Of a stretch of DNA of 64,000 nucleotides, positions 50,225-58,061 are shown one piece after another; position 1 is the stretch's first letter, and the number at the start of each line of letters is the position of its first letter. The DNA is from Pseudodesulfovibrio portus (GTDB lineage Bacteria; Desulfobacterota; Desulfovibrionia; Desulfovibrionales; Desulfovibrionaceae), in contig NZ_AP026708.1 of assembly GCF_026000375.1 (NCBI RefSeq), positions 436,501 to 500,500 of the forward strand, written 5' to 3'. The position numbers and the translations under genes were made by a program. The notes beneath the pieces were generated by a model that was given only the letters and a program-made list of their open reading frames with translations, did not search any database and was not told where the DNA came from.

Positions 50225-51241
50225 TCAGGTCAGGAATTTATAGAATTCCCTGCCCAGCTTGTGCATGGGCAACACCTGGCCTTCCAGGATGAGCCCCTGG
50301 GGCACGAAGCTCTCTTCAAGATACTCCGCCGGGGGCTGGAAGCAGTTCTCGCGGGCCAGGATGACGGACGCGTTGGCCGCGGCGCTGTGAGCCACCAGCC
50401 CGGCCGGGAAAAAGGCCGCGCTGTCGAGCCCCTCGCTCACGGACCGGAAGAACGCCCGGTATTTTCCGAAACAGTTGGCCATGGTCAGGGACTGCTGGAT
50501 GCCGGCCACGACCTCGTTGGCCACGAAATTGACCGTGCGCCCCCGGACCACCCCGTACGCCCCTTCGCGGGACGGATCGGCCAGCATGACGCTGCCCGCG
50601 CCCAATGTGTGGACAAGGTCGTGAGTCCGCTCGCCCGACACAGGGTCCGTCTGATAGCCCAGTGTCTGGATGTCCGAGAACCCGTTGCGGCGCGCCTGAA
50701 TCTGCAGGGCCAGAAGCATGATTCCGGTTCCCGCCCCGATGTCCACGCCGACATATGGTCCGCCGCCATAGACGGGCGCATCGGATTGACCGATCACCGC
50801 CCGCATGACGTGGGCCGCCCTGGGCGCGTCCGCGAGAACGCGGAGCACCGGCGACCACATGCGCAGCCGATTCATGATCTCGATGTCGTCGGACGGCTCA
50901 TTCATGGACTGGTGGCGGGCGAACCGTTCGAACAGCTGGGTTATCTCGCCGAAGGGAACGGGCTCGTCGAAAGCGTCGTCGTGGACATAGGAAAAGAAAT
51001 ACTTCACGGCCACGTTGAGCAGGTCGGCGTCGGAGACATCCTGCGTCGGGTCGCACAATCGTTCCACGTCGGATGCGAGGCTTCCGGGGGCATAAAAATC
51101 CGGCGCTATGGACGTTTGCGGGGAATCGAACAAGGCCGTGAAATTCCTGGCCTGCATGCCGACCGAAGCCAGCGGCGACACGGTCAATCCGGCCAGCCCG
51201 TCCTGCTCCTCATTCCTGTGTGTGTGGTCAGTCTTGTTCAT
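50225..51241 (-). CDS. Rossmann-fold methyltransferase-like protein, function unknown
   Basis: 338 residues, apparently soluble. The only clear motif is a SAM-binding type glycine loop, VGVDIGAGTGIMLLALQIQA, around residue 170. An N-terminal helical region (about 1-150) is unlike known methyltransferase accessory domains. FVANEVVAGIQQSLTMANCF could mark the substrate region. No gene partner is obvious: tRNA genes lie upstream and a convergent transporter downstream. ATG 51241 (MNKTDHTHRNEE) lacks a clear ribosome site; the frame is open through the tRNA array by chance. Confidence 0.65.
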   Translation of the reverse strand: MNKTDHTHRNEEQDGLAGLTVSPLASVGMQARNFTALFDSPQTSIAPDFYAPGSLASDVERLCDPTQDVSDADLLNVAVKYFFSYVHDDAFDEPVPFGEITQLFERFARHQSMNEPSDDIEIMNRLRMWSPVLRVLADAPRAAHVMRAVIGQSDAPVYGGGPYVGVDIGAGTGIMLLALQIQARRNGFSDIQTLGYQTDPVSGERTHDLVHTLGAGSVMLADPSREGAYGVVRGRTVNFVANEVVAGIQQSLTMANCFGKYRAFFRSVSEGLDSAAFFPAGLVAHSAAANASVILARENCFQPPAEYLEESFVPQGLILEGQVLPMHKLGREFYKFLT

Positions 51242-51363
51242 ATTATTATGGCGGCGCGTTGATTCGGGAAAATGTTGCCGTCCCGAAGCCGGTTGCACGG
51301 ACCATACCGCAGGAGCGCATGCCAAGGGAGGAAAATGAAATTTCTTTGCGGGAAGACAAGGAA

Positions 51364-51391
51364 AAGGCCGGCCCGTATCGGGGCCGGCCTT
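51364..51391 (-). terminator. Terminator of the downstream tRNA-Gly
   Basis: AAGGCCGGCCC arms (51364-51374 and 51381-51391) pair perfectly around a six-base loop. On the minus strand a T-rich tail (TTTTCCTT) follows. It closes the tRNA array. Confidence 0.8.
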
Positions 51392-51399
51392 GATGTTCG

Positions 51400-51474
<75 letters not shown>

Positions 51475-51498
51475 AACGGGGGGGCGACGAACTCCGAG

Positions 51499-51524
51499 AA
51501 AAAAGCCGGCCCATTCGGGCCGGC
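51499..51524 (-). terminator. Internal terminator between the second and third tRNA-Gly
   Basis: GCCGGCCC (51505-51512) pairs with GGGCCGGC (51517-51524) around a four-base loop. On the minus strand six T follow (51504-51499). Only 24 bp separate it from the next tRNA, so that copy needs read-through or a promoter I cannot see. Confidence 0.8.
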
Positions 51525-51534
51525 CTTGATCTCT

Positions 51535-51609
<75 letters not shown>

Positions 51610-51613
51610 GCAG

Positions 51614-51688
<75 letters not shown>

Positions 51689-51695
51689 ATAAAAT

Positions 51696-51770
<75 letters not shown>

Positions 51771-51788
51771 TCGTCAAAAGCGAACCAC

Positions 51789-51817
51789 TGTTTACCCGTG
51801 CACCTTGTGGGTGTCAA
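51789..51817 (-). promoter_or_regulatory. Promoter of the tRNA array
   Basis: On the minus strand a perfect TTGACA (51817-51812) and TAAACA (51794-51789) are spaced 17 bp. The -10 is weak, but the position just before the first tRNA is right. Confidence 0.6.
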
Positions 51818-51996
51818 GCGGATTCTAGAAAAATTTAGTCATTTCCCCCGTTAGAGAACTAGCTGTAATTTTTGAGCTATTGGAACAGCTTTACTTTTGG
51901 TGCCTTTTTAGTATACCAACGCGCTTTAATTCAGTAAAAAAGGGATTACTCCCTTGACTCCTCAACCGTGTCCCAAATGAGATGGGGTAAGAGAAC

Positions 51997-52359
51997 ATGG
52001 ACGCAAAAGACCTGCAATTCTTCAAGCAAACACTGAACGGCATGCTCGATGACATCCTCAAGAAGAGCGAGGCGACCATCGAGGACATGACGGAATCGGG
52101 CGAAGTGTATGCCGATCCGGCAGACCGCGCCACTGCGGAATCCGACCGCGCATTCACCCTCCGGCTCCGTGATCGTGAACGCAAGCTGATCAAGAAGATC
52201 CAAAAGGCCATTGATCGCATCGATGATGGCGAGTTCGGCCTCTGCCAGGAGTGCGGCGACGAGATTTCGATCCCGCGCCTGAAGGCCCGGCCCATGACCA
52301 CGCTCTGCATCAACTGCAAGAGCAAACAGGAAGAGGACGAGGCCGTTCGCGGCGACTAG
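51997..52359 (+). CDS. dksA: DksA/TraR family RNA polymerase-binding zinc-finger protein
   Basis: A 120-residue DksA. It has a coiled-coil region with the tip-type acidic DPADRA motif near residue 40 and a C-terminal zinc finger, CQECGDEISIPRLKARP followed by CINC (CxxC-17-CxxC). It binds the RNA polymerase secondary channel and mediates the ppGpp response. The 226-bp upstream region is AT-rich and holds an inverted repeat AGCTGT and ACAGCT (about 51861-51890). It is followed by the NFACT gene after 31 bp. Confidence 0.93.
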   Translation: MDAKDLQFFKQTLNGMLDDILKKSEATIEDMTESGEVYADPADRATAESDRAFTLRLRDRERKLIKKIQKAIDRIDDGEFGLCQECGDEISIPRLKARPMTTLCINCKSKQEEDEAVRGD

Positions 52360-52390
52360 CCGCAGGTCCTCACCCCTCCGCGCTCCAGCC

Positions 52391-53911
52391 ATGGAAGCCA
52401 ATTTTTTTCGCTTCCTGACCGCTGAGCTTGCGCTTGAGCTGACCGGTCGACGCATCGACAAGGTGTTCGCTCCCGCGCCCGGTATCTGGACACTCAAAAT
52501 CCAGAACACCGGCGAACCGCTCCACCTGCTATTCCGGCCCGCCAAAACGGCGGGCCTTTTATTTCTGTCCGCCACCAAACCCGCCAACCCGCCGGACGCG
52601 CCGGCCATGGCCATGTGGTTCCGCAAACGTCTCAGGAACCGCAAGATCATCAATACCCTCGCCCACTGGCCGAGCCTGCGCCTGGCCCTTGAGCTCACGC
52701 CCCGGGCGGAGCCGGACGCCGGGAACTGGCTCATTCTCGACTGCCGCACCGGCATGGAGCTGACGGACGATCTCCCGGACGATTTCACCGTTCAGCCGGA
52801 ATGGCCCGCCCTGGAAGACGTGTTGAACGACCCTGACATCTGGCGCGACTACCCGCACATCTCGCCGCCCCTGCGCCAGGCGCTCAAGGCCCTGCCCGAG
52901 GACGAGGCCCACCAGCTCTATTTCACCATCGCCACGGGAGCGGCATCCGAATTCCACCTGGCCCAATCGCGGGCAGGCTGGTCACCGCCCATGGCCTGGA
53001 CCTCGGGAAGGGACGGGGAAGAGCGCTTCGATTCCGCCCTGGCCGCAGCAAACGCCTACGGCGAGCGCACCCTATTCTCCCTGCTGGAGATGGAAGAGGA
53101 CAAGCCGCAGAAGACGCTTTTGAAGAGGGCCAGGAAAAAGGTGAACCGCAACCTGAAAAGGCTGGACGAAGAAGAGGCTCGATTGAAAGCGCTGGCCGCC
53201 GAACAGGCCATGGCCGAGGCGCTCCAGGCCGAGCTGTACCGCTTCAAGGATGCCGAAGGGCTTGAAGAGATCACGGTCACCCACCCGGTGCATGGAAAAA
53301 TGCTTGTCCCGCTCAACCCCCATCTCTCGCCCATCGAGAACATGGAGAAGTATTTCAAGCTCGCCGCAAAGGCCCAGCGCGGCTTCCCCCACATCAAGCG
53401 CAGGCGCAGGGAGCTGCTGCGCGAACTCGCGCAGATCGAGGACGGCAGCTACGAATTCCACCCGTCTCAGGTCCAGCACGACATCCCGCTTCCGGACGGT
53501 CCCCCGGCGCTGCCCAAGCGGTATCACGGCCTTGCCGTATCCCTGTTCAAGTCCAGCGACGGCTTGACCATCATCCGGGGCAAGAACAAGAAGGCCAACC
53601 ACGACATCCTGAGCAAAGCGGCCAGCCCGTTCGACTACTGGTTCCATGTGGCCGACGGACCCAGCTCGCACATCATCCTCAAGCGCGACCATCCGGGCCA
53701 GGAAGTACCGGAGACCACGCTCACGGAGGCGGCCATCCTGTGCGGCCTGAAGAGCTACCGCAGCGAGGACGGCAAGGCGGACGTCATGTACGCCCTGGTC
53801 AAGGACGTGCGCAAGGTCAAGGGCTTCAACATCGGCCAGGTGGCCGTGGACAGAAAACTGGGCACCCTGCGCGTGGAACTGGACCCGGACCTGGAAACGA
53901 AACTGACCTGA
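52391..53911 (+). CDS. NFACT/Rqc2 (RqcH, fibronectin-binding A-like) family protein
   Basis: 506 residues with NFACT-N (1-200), a charged coiled coil (about 215-340, KRARKKVNRNLKRLDEEEA) and the C-terminal NFACT-R domain containing FDYWFHVADGPSSHIIL (about 415). Bacterial RqcH binds the large ribosomal subunit with tRNA-Ala and adds alanine tails to stalled chains. Start ATG 52391 (MEANFFRFLTAEL) fits the family. It may be cotranscribed with dksA. Confidence 0.9.
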   Translation: MEANFFRFLTAELALELTGRRIDKVFAPAPGIWTLKIQNTGEPLHLLFRPAKTAGLLFLSATKPANPPDAPAMAMWFRKRLRNRKIINTLAHWPSLRLALELTPRAEPDAGNWLILDCRTGMELTDDLPDDFTVQPEWPALEDVLNDPDIWRDYPHISPPLRQALKALPEDEAHQLYFTIATGAASEFHLAQSRAGWSPPMAWTSGRDGEERFDSALAAANAYGERTLFSLLEMEEDKPQKTLLKRARKKVNRNLKRLDEEEARLKALAAEQAMAEALQAELYRFKDAEGLEEITVTHPVHGKMLVPLNPHLSPIENMEKYFKLAAKAQRGFPHIKRRRRELLRELAQIEDGSYEFHPSQVQHDIPLPDGPPALPKRYHGLAVSLFKSSDGLTIIRGKNKKANHDILSKAASPFDYWFHVADGPSSHIILKRDHPGQEVPETTLTEAAILCGLKSYRSEDGKADVMYALVKDVRKVKGFNIGQVAVDRKLGTLRVELDPDLETKLT

Positions 53912-53920
53912 CATTATAAT
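53892..53920 (+). promoter_or_regulatory. Sigma-70-like promoter of the hemerythrin-PAS gene
   Basis: A perfect TATAAT (53915-53920) is preceded at 17 bp by TGGAAA (53892-53897, four of six matches). It overlaps the end of the NFACT gene, and the leader to ATG 54023 would be about 95 nt. Confidence 0.5.
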
Positions 53921-54022
53921 CCACACCTCCCTCCCTGCGGTGCACTATGTGACCATGAAGACCTCTCCCCCACCCGGAGAAGGTCCTGCCGCAGCAACAG
54001 CAACCGTCCAGGGAGGACAGAT

Positions 54023-54991
54023 ATGCAGACCGTCCAGTTCGAGAAATGGGACACCTACCTCGTATACGAACACGAACTCATCGAACGCGCCATGGCCGTG
54101 CTCGAGCGCAACCTCGGCAAGGTGGAAGCGGGAACCCACGACGCGACACAACTTACCAGGGCGCTGGATTTCCTCCTCGAATTCGGCGACAAGGTCCATA
54201 ACAAGAAGGAGGAGGACCACCTCTTCCCGCTCATGCACAGGCGCGGCGTCCCCGTTGAGGGTGGCCCGCTCGGCGTCATGCTCATGGAGCATGAAGCGGA
54301 ACGGGAACTCTTGGCTCGCATGATCCTCACCGTCCCCGGACTGGCTGACCTGCCGCCGGACAGGCGGATACAGTTCCAGCAGGAGGGCATGGAATACCTC
54401 AAGATCAGGGCTGAACACATCTGGAAGGAAAACGACGTCCTCTACGCCATGGGCCGTCAGATCATCTCCCCGGACGAGGCACAGGAGCTCCTGGACAGCT
54501 TCAACGCCATCGACACGGCCGCCTACGGTCCATCGGCCAAGGAAAACTACCTGTCCATGGTCGAAGAGATGGAAAGCTCGAGCAAGGTCCGCACAAGACT
54601 GGTGGAGAACCTGTCCCCGGACCAGCTCCACGCCATCCTTGAGACCCTGCCCTTTGAGCTCACCTTCGTGGACGCCGAGGACTCGGTGGCCTACTTCAAC
54701 AAACTCGATAAGCCCAAGGTTTTTGCCCGTACGCGCTCGGTGGTGGGCCGGAAGGTCCAGAAATGCCACCCGCACAAGTCCGTGGACACCGTCCAGAAGA
54801 TCGTGGACGCGTTCAGGGACAAGACCCGGGACAAGGCGGAATTCTGGATCAACATGGGCGACGAGACCATCATGATCCGCTACTTCCCGGTCTATGACGA
54901 CGAGGGGACATACCTGGGCGTCTGCGAAGTCACCCAGGAAGTGGGCTGGATACGACGCCTTGAAGGCGAACGCAGGCTCCTGGACTGGTAG
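54023..54991 (+). CDS. Hemerythrin-like HHE domain protein with PAS domain
   Basis: 322 residues. The N-terminal hemerythrin domain (about 10-165) carries di-iron ligands in VYEHELIERAM, HNKKEEDHLFPLMH and LMEHEAERELL. The C-terminal PAS-like domain (about 200-318) has LPFELTFVDAEDSVAYFNK and ends PVYDDEGTYLGVCEVTQ, as in DUF438/PAS_3 proteins. No output domain follows. It probably senses O2, NO or redox state and acts through another protein; such proteins are frequent in anaerobic sulfate reducers. A strong GGGAGGA ribosome site precedes the ATG. Confidence 0.88.
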   Translation: MQTVQFEKWDTYLVYEHELIERAMAVLERNLGKVEAGTHDATQLTRALDFLLEFGDKVHNKKEEDHLFPLMHRRGVPVEGGPLGVMLMEHEAERELLARMILTVPGLADLPPDRRIQFQQEGMEYLKIRAEHIWKENDVLYAMGRQIISPDEAQELLDSFNAIDTAAYGPSAKENYLSMVEEMESSSKVRTRLVENLSPDQLHAILETLPFELTFVDAEDSVAYFNKLDKPKVFARTRSVVGRKVQKCHPHKSVDTVQKIVDAFRDKTRDKAEFWINMGDETIMIRYFPVYDDEGTYLGVCEVTQEVGWIRRLEGERRLLDW

Positions 54992-54992
54992 C

Positions 54993-55025
54993 AAAAAAAG
55001 AGGTGTGAATCGTCACACCTCTTTT
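54993..55025. terminator. Bidirectional terminator, perfect 13-bp stem
   Basis: AAAAGAGGTGTGA (54996-55008) and its exact complement (55013-55025) flank a four-base loop. A seven-A run begins at 54993 on one side and a TTTT ends the other. It serves the hemerythrin-PAS gene and the convergent lysozyme-like gene. Confidence 0.9.
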
Positions 55026-55049
55026 CGCAAAACCGAATCGCTGTCTCCC

Positions 55050-56024
55050 CTAGACAATCCGGTTGAGTTTCGTCTGCCCGAGCATGGACAGGGCGAGTTG
55101 CTTCTCGGTGTCCATGCGGTTGGCCACGGCCTTTTGCACCCGGCCGGTGGAGGACTCGAACTGTCCCTTGCGGGTATCGTACACGCCCTTGATGAGCATG
55201 GCATTGAAGTCCTCGTCCCTGTTGCCGGACACGAACCGTTCGATGACCTTGTTGAAGATTTTTGCCGCGCCCGTGGCGCCGTGCTGGACCGAGGTGGACC
55301 ACAGCACCTCACGCAGGGCGGGCGGCGCATTGTTGAAATCCAGGCCGGTCTGGCCGAGAATCATGTCCCGGGCCGGGCGGTAGGTCTCGCCGGCGATGAA
55401 ATCATGCTGGAGCCGCTCGAACCGGGCCGGGTCCTCGGCGGCTATGGCCTTCCATTGCGCGGGCATGTCCCCGGTCTTCGAACCGGTGTTCGCAGGTCCG
55501 GCCCGGCGCAGCCGGTCCGCCCACTCGGGAGCCTTTTCATCGAGATAGTTCAGGAAACGGTCCATGGTCCCAGGACGCGAAGCGATCTGATACTTGCCGT
55601 AGGACGTGCCGCCCACGCGGTCATAGCCGATGGCCGACACGCCGGAATCACCCGATTCGAACCGGGCGGACAACGCGCCGGGCACGTGAAAATCCGAAGC
55701 GGCCGGAGCGGGGACCGGCCCGGCAGGCGACGCTCCCGGCGCAAGGGCTCCCTGCCCACGGGGCAATTTCGCCTCGTCGCGCATGAGCCGTGTGATGGTG
55801 GCCAGCGCCTCCATCATCATGGAGTCGTTGATCATGGAGACGTCAAAGGAATCGGAACTCCCCTCCCCGTATTCGGTTGACCCTTCTCCGAAAAGCTGTT
55901 GCGTCATGGACATCTGGTCGTCAAAGGCCGCCCTGAGTTGCGCGCTGCGCTGACCGCCCTTCATCCCGTTCCCCTGAACGAGCGACGCCATGACGTCGTA
56001 ATCGCCGATCTTGCCGATGGACAT
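55050..56024 (-). CDS. Lysozyme-like (peptidoglycan hydrolase-related) protein
   Basis: 324 residues with no signal peptide. The N-terminal 110 residues are methionine-, serine- and acid-rich and look disordered, with a proline/alanine linker at 88-110. From residue 117 there is a lysozyme-fold-like domain: SARFESGDSG with a candidate catalytic glutamate (E123), then GGTSYGKYQIAS, and later VLWSTSVQHGATGA. Similar domains occur in phage tail and type VI-associated muramidases and chitosanase-like enzymes. The N-terminal region resembles rod-binding FlgJ segments only loosely. ATG 56024 has a GGAG-type site upstream. No secretion genes are adjacent. Confidence 0.65.
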   Translation of the reverse strand: MSIGKIGDYDVMASLVQGNGMKGGQRSAQLRAAFDDQMSMTQQLFGEGSTEYGEGSSDSFDVSMINDSMMMEALATITRLMRDEAKLPRGQGALAPGASPAGPVPAPAASDFHVPGALSARFESGDSGVSAIGYDRVGGTSYGKYQIASRPGTMDRFLNYLDEKAPEWADRLRRAGPANTGSKTGDMPAQWKAIAAEDPARFERLQHDFIAGETYRPARDMILGQTGLDFNNAPPALREVLWSTSVQHGATGAAKIFNKVIERFVSGNRDEDFNAMLIKGVYDTRKGQFESSTGRVQKAVANRMDTEKQLALSMLGQTKLNRIV

Positions 56025-56126
56025 GCAGTTCTCCTGCGTCAAAGTTTTGGCCCGTGCACAGGCCTCCGCAGGGAGAAAAGCAAAGGGTGTGCCGAACAGC
56101 ACAACCTATTGATATTGAAAAAAGAA

Positions 56127-57224
56127 TCAGGAATCTGAGAACAGATCGGCGAACCGCGAATCGGCTTTCATGAATTGGATCAGCCGCCGATGGCCGGATG
56201 GAAAGGCATAGCCGGAGAGGTCTTGAGGCGGCACGAATCCGCCGGTCACGGCTTCGTTGAACACGGGCTCCCCGCTTCCGTCGGCAAAGCGGCAGAGAAA
56301 GCAGTGCATGGTCACCCGATAGCGGGTGTAGGCATAGGTAAGCGTGGTGATGTCCTCCACCGGCTCGACGGCCAGCTCCACCTCTTCCATGTACTCGCGG
56401 GCCACGGTCTGCTCCGGGGTCTCGCCCTGCTCGATGCCCCCGCCCGGAAACTCCCACAGGCCGGGCCAGACGTCGTCGGGCAGCCTTTTCTGGATGAGCA
56501 CGCGCCCCTCGTGCACCAGCACGCCCGTGGCCATGTTGATGCGGGTCGTCTTCCCGGGCACGGGCAGCACGGGACGCCGGGATACGGTGTCCGCGGAAAG
56601 GGCCGCGCACTGGCCGCTGACCGGGCAGTCCCCGCATCGCGGGTTCTTGGAACAGACCAACGCTCCCAGCTCCATGAGCGCCTGGGTGAAGTCCCCTGCC
56701 CGATCGTCGGGCATGAGGCTGCGGACCGTCTCCGCGACCACTGCCCGGGTCTCCCCGGACCGCACGGGCTGATCCAGATCGAGCACGCGGGCAAAGACGC
56801 GGAGCACGTTGGCGTCCACGGCGGGCTCGGGCAGCCCGAAGGCGATGGAGGCGATGGCCCCGGCAGTGTACTCGCCCACGCCGGGCAGGCTGCGGATGGC
56901 CGCCGGGTCGGACGGGAACACGCCGTCATGATCGACAGCGAGAACCGAGGCGGCCTTGAGCATGTTCCGGGCGCGGGAGTAGTAGCCCAACCCTTCCCAG
57001 AGCTTGAGCACGTCCTCCTCATGGGCCCGCGCCAGGGCGTGGATGTCCGGGAACCGCTCCATCCACCGCTCGAAATACCCCACCACCCGGTCCATCTGCG
57101 TCTGCTGGGCCATGATCTCGGACACCCAGACGGCATAGGGCTCGGGAGCCCGCCGCCAGGGCAGGTCCCGGCGGTTGGCATCGTACCAGTCGAGCAGTTG
57201 TTGCGTGAAAAGAATCCCGTCCAT
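56127..57224 (-). CDS. mutY: A/G-specific adenine glycosylase with C-terminal Nudix domain
   Basis: A 365-residue base-excision repair enzyme removing adenine opposite 8-oxoguanine. The catalytic glutamate is in SEIMAQQTQMDRV, the helix-hairpin-helix is LPGVGEYTAGAI and the catalytic aspartate is in VDANVLRVFARV. The Fe-S cysteines are CSKNPRCGDCPVSGQC, in which the first spacing is five residues instead of the usual six. The C-terminal domain retains a complete Nudix box (GGGIEQGETPEQTVARE followed by EEVEL), whereas in typical MutY this domain is degenerate and only recognises 8-oxoG. ATG 57224 fits the family. It follows gpmA by 13 bp. Confidence 0.93.
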   Translation of the reverse strand: MDGILFTQQLLDWYDANRRDLPWRRAPEPYAVWVSEIMAQQTQMDRVVGYFERWMERFPDIHALARAHEEDVLKLWEGLGYYSRARNMLKAASVLAVDHDGVFPSDPAAIRSLPGVGEYTAGAIASIAFGLPEPAVDANVLRVFARVLDLDQPVRSGETRAVVAETVRSLMPDDRAGDFTQALMELGALVCSKNPRCGDCPVSGQCAALSADTVSRRPVLPVPGKTTRINMATGVLVHEGRVLIQKRLPDDVWPGLWEFPGGGIEQGETPEQTVAREYMEEVELAVEPVEDITTLTYAYTRYRVTMHCFLCRFADGSGEPVFNEAVTGGFVPPQDLSGYAFPSGHRRLIQFMKADSRFADLFSDS

Positions 57225-57237
57225 GACGGGGTGGGGA

Positions 57238-57984
57238 TTACCCGCTCTTGGCCTGGTTGGCAACCGCCTCGGCGGCCCTGGCGGCCTCTTCGGGATCACC
57301 GAGATAGTAGTGCCGCAGCGGCTTGAGTTCGTCGTCCAGCTCATAGACCAAAGGCAGGCCGGTGGGAATGTTCAGCTTGGTGATCGCCTCGTCGGACATG
57401 TCGTCGAGATACTTGACCAGACCGCGCAGGGAATTGCCGTGGGCCACGATGAGTACCCGCAACCCGCTCCTGACCTGCGGGGCTATGGTCTCGAACCAAT
57501 AGGGCATGGTCCGGTCGATGGTCGTTTTCAGGGATTCCGAGCGCGGCAGCTCGGCGGGCGTCAGGGCCGCGTACCGCGGATCCTTGCCCGGATGCCGCTC
57601 ATCGTCGGTGTCCAGCTCCGGCGGCGGGGTATCGAAGCTGCGCCGCCAGATGAAGACCTGCTCGTCGCCGTACTTGGCGGCTGTCTCCGCCTTGTTCAGC
57701 CCCTGGAGAGCCCCGTAATGCCGCTCATTGAGCCGCCAGGTGTTGAACACGGGCACCCACATGAGGTCCATCTCGTCCTGGACCAGCCACAGGGTGCGGA
57801 TGGCCCGTTTCAACAACGAGGTATGGGCGATGTCGAAGGTGAATCCCTCCTCCCTGAGCAGGCGGGCGCCGCTCACGGCCTCCTCCCTCCCCTGCTCGGT
57901 CAGGTCCACATCGGTCCAACCCGTGAAGCGATTCTCGAGATTCCACGTGCTCTGTCCGTGCCGGATCAACACCAGATTGTGCAT
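57238..57984 (-). CDS. gpmA: 2,3-Bisphosphoglycerate-dependent phosphoglycerate mutase
   Basis: A 248-residue glycolytic mutase. The phosphohistidine motif [10 protein letters not shown] is at residue 6, and [12 protein letters not shown] follows. The second catalytic histidine is in [17 protein letters not shown] near residue 184. The length is normal. GGGAGAGGAC before the ATG is a strong ribosome site. mutY lies 13 bp downstream. Confidence 0.95.
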   Translation of the reverse strand: MHNLVLIRHGQSTWNLENRFTGWTDVDLTEQGREEAVSGARLLREEGFTFDIAHTSLLKRAIRTLWLVQDEMDLMWVPVFNTWRLNERHYGALQGLNKAETAAKYGDEQVFIWRRSFDTPPPELDTDDERHPGKDPRYAALTPAELPRSESLKTTIDRTMPYWFETIAPQVRSGLRVLIVAHGNSLRGLVKYLDDMSDEAITKLNIPTGLPLVYELDDELKPLRHYYLGDPEEAARAAEAVANQAKSG

Positions 57985-58061
57985 AGTCCTCTCCCTGGTA
58001 TGGGTTCAGCTTTGACCATACCGCAAAATTCGGGGACATGGAACGGGTGATCGGGGAAAAA

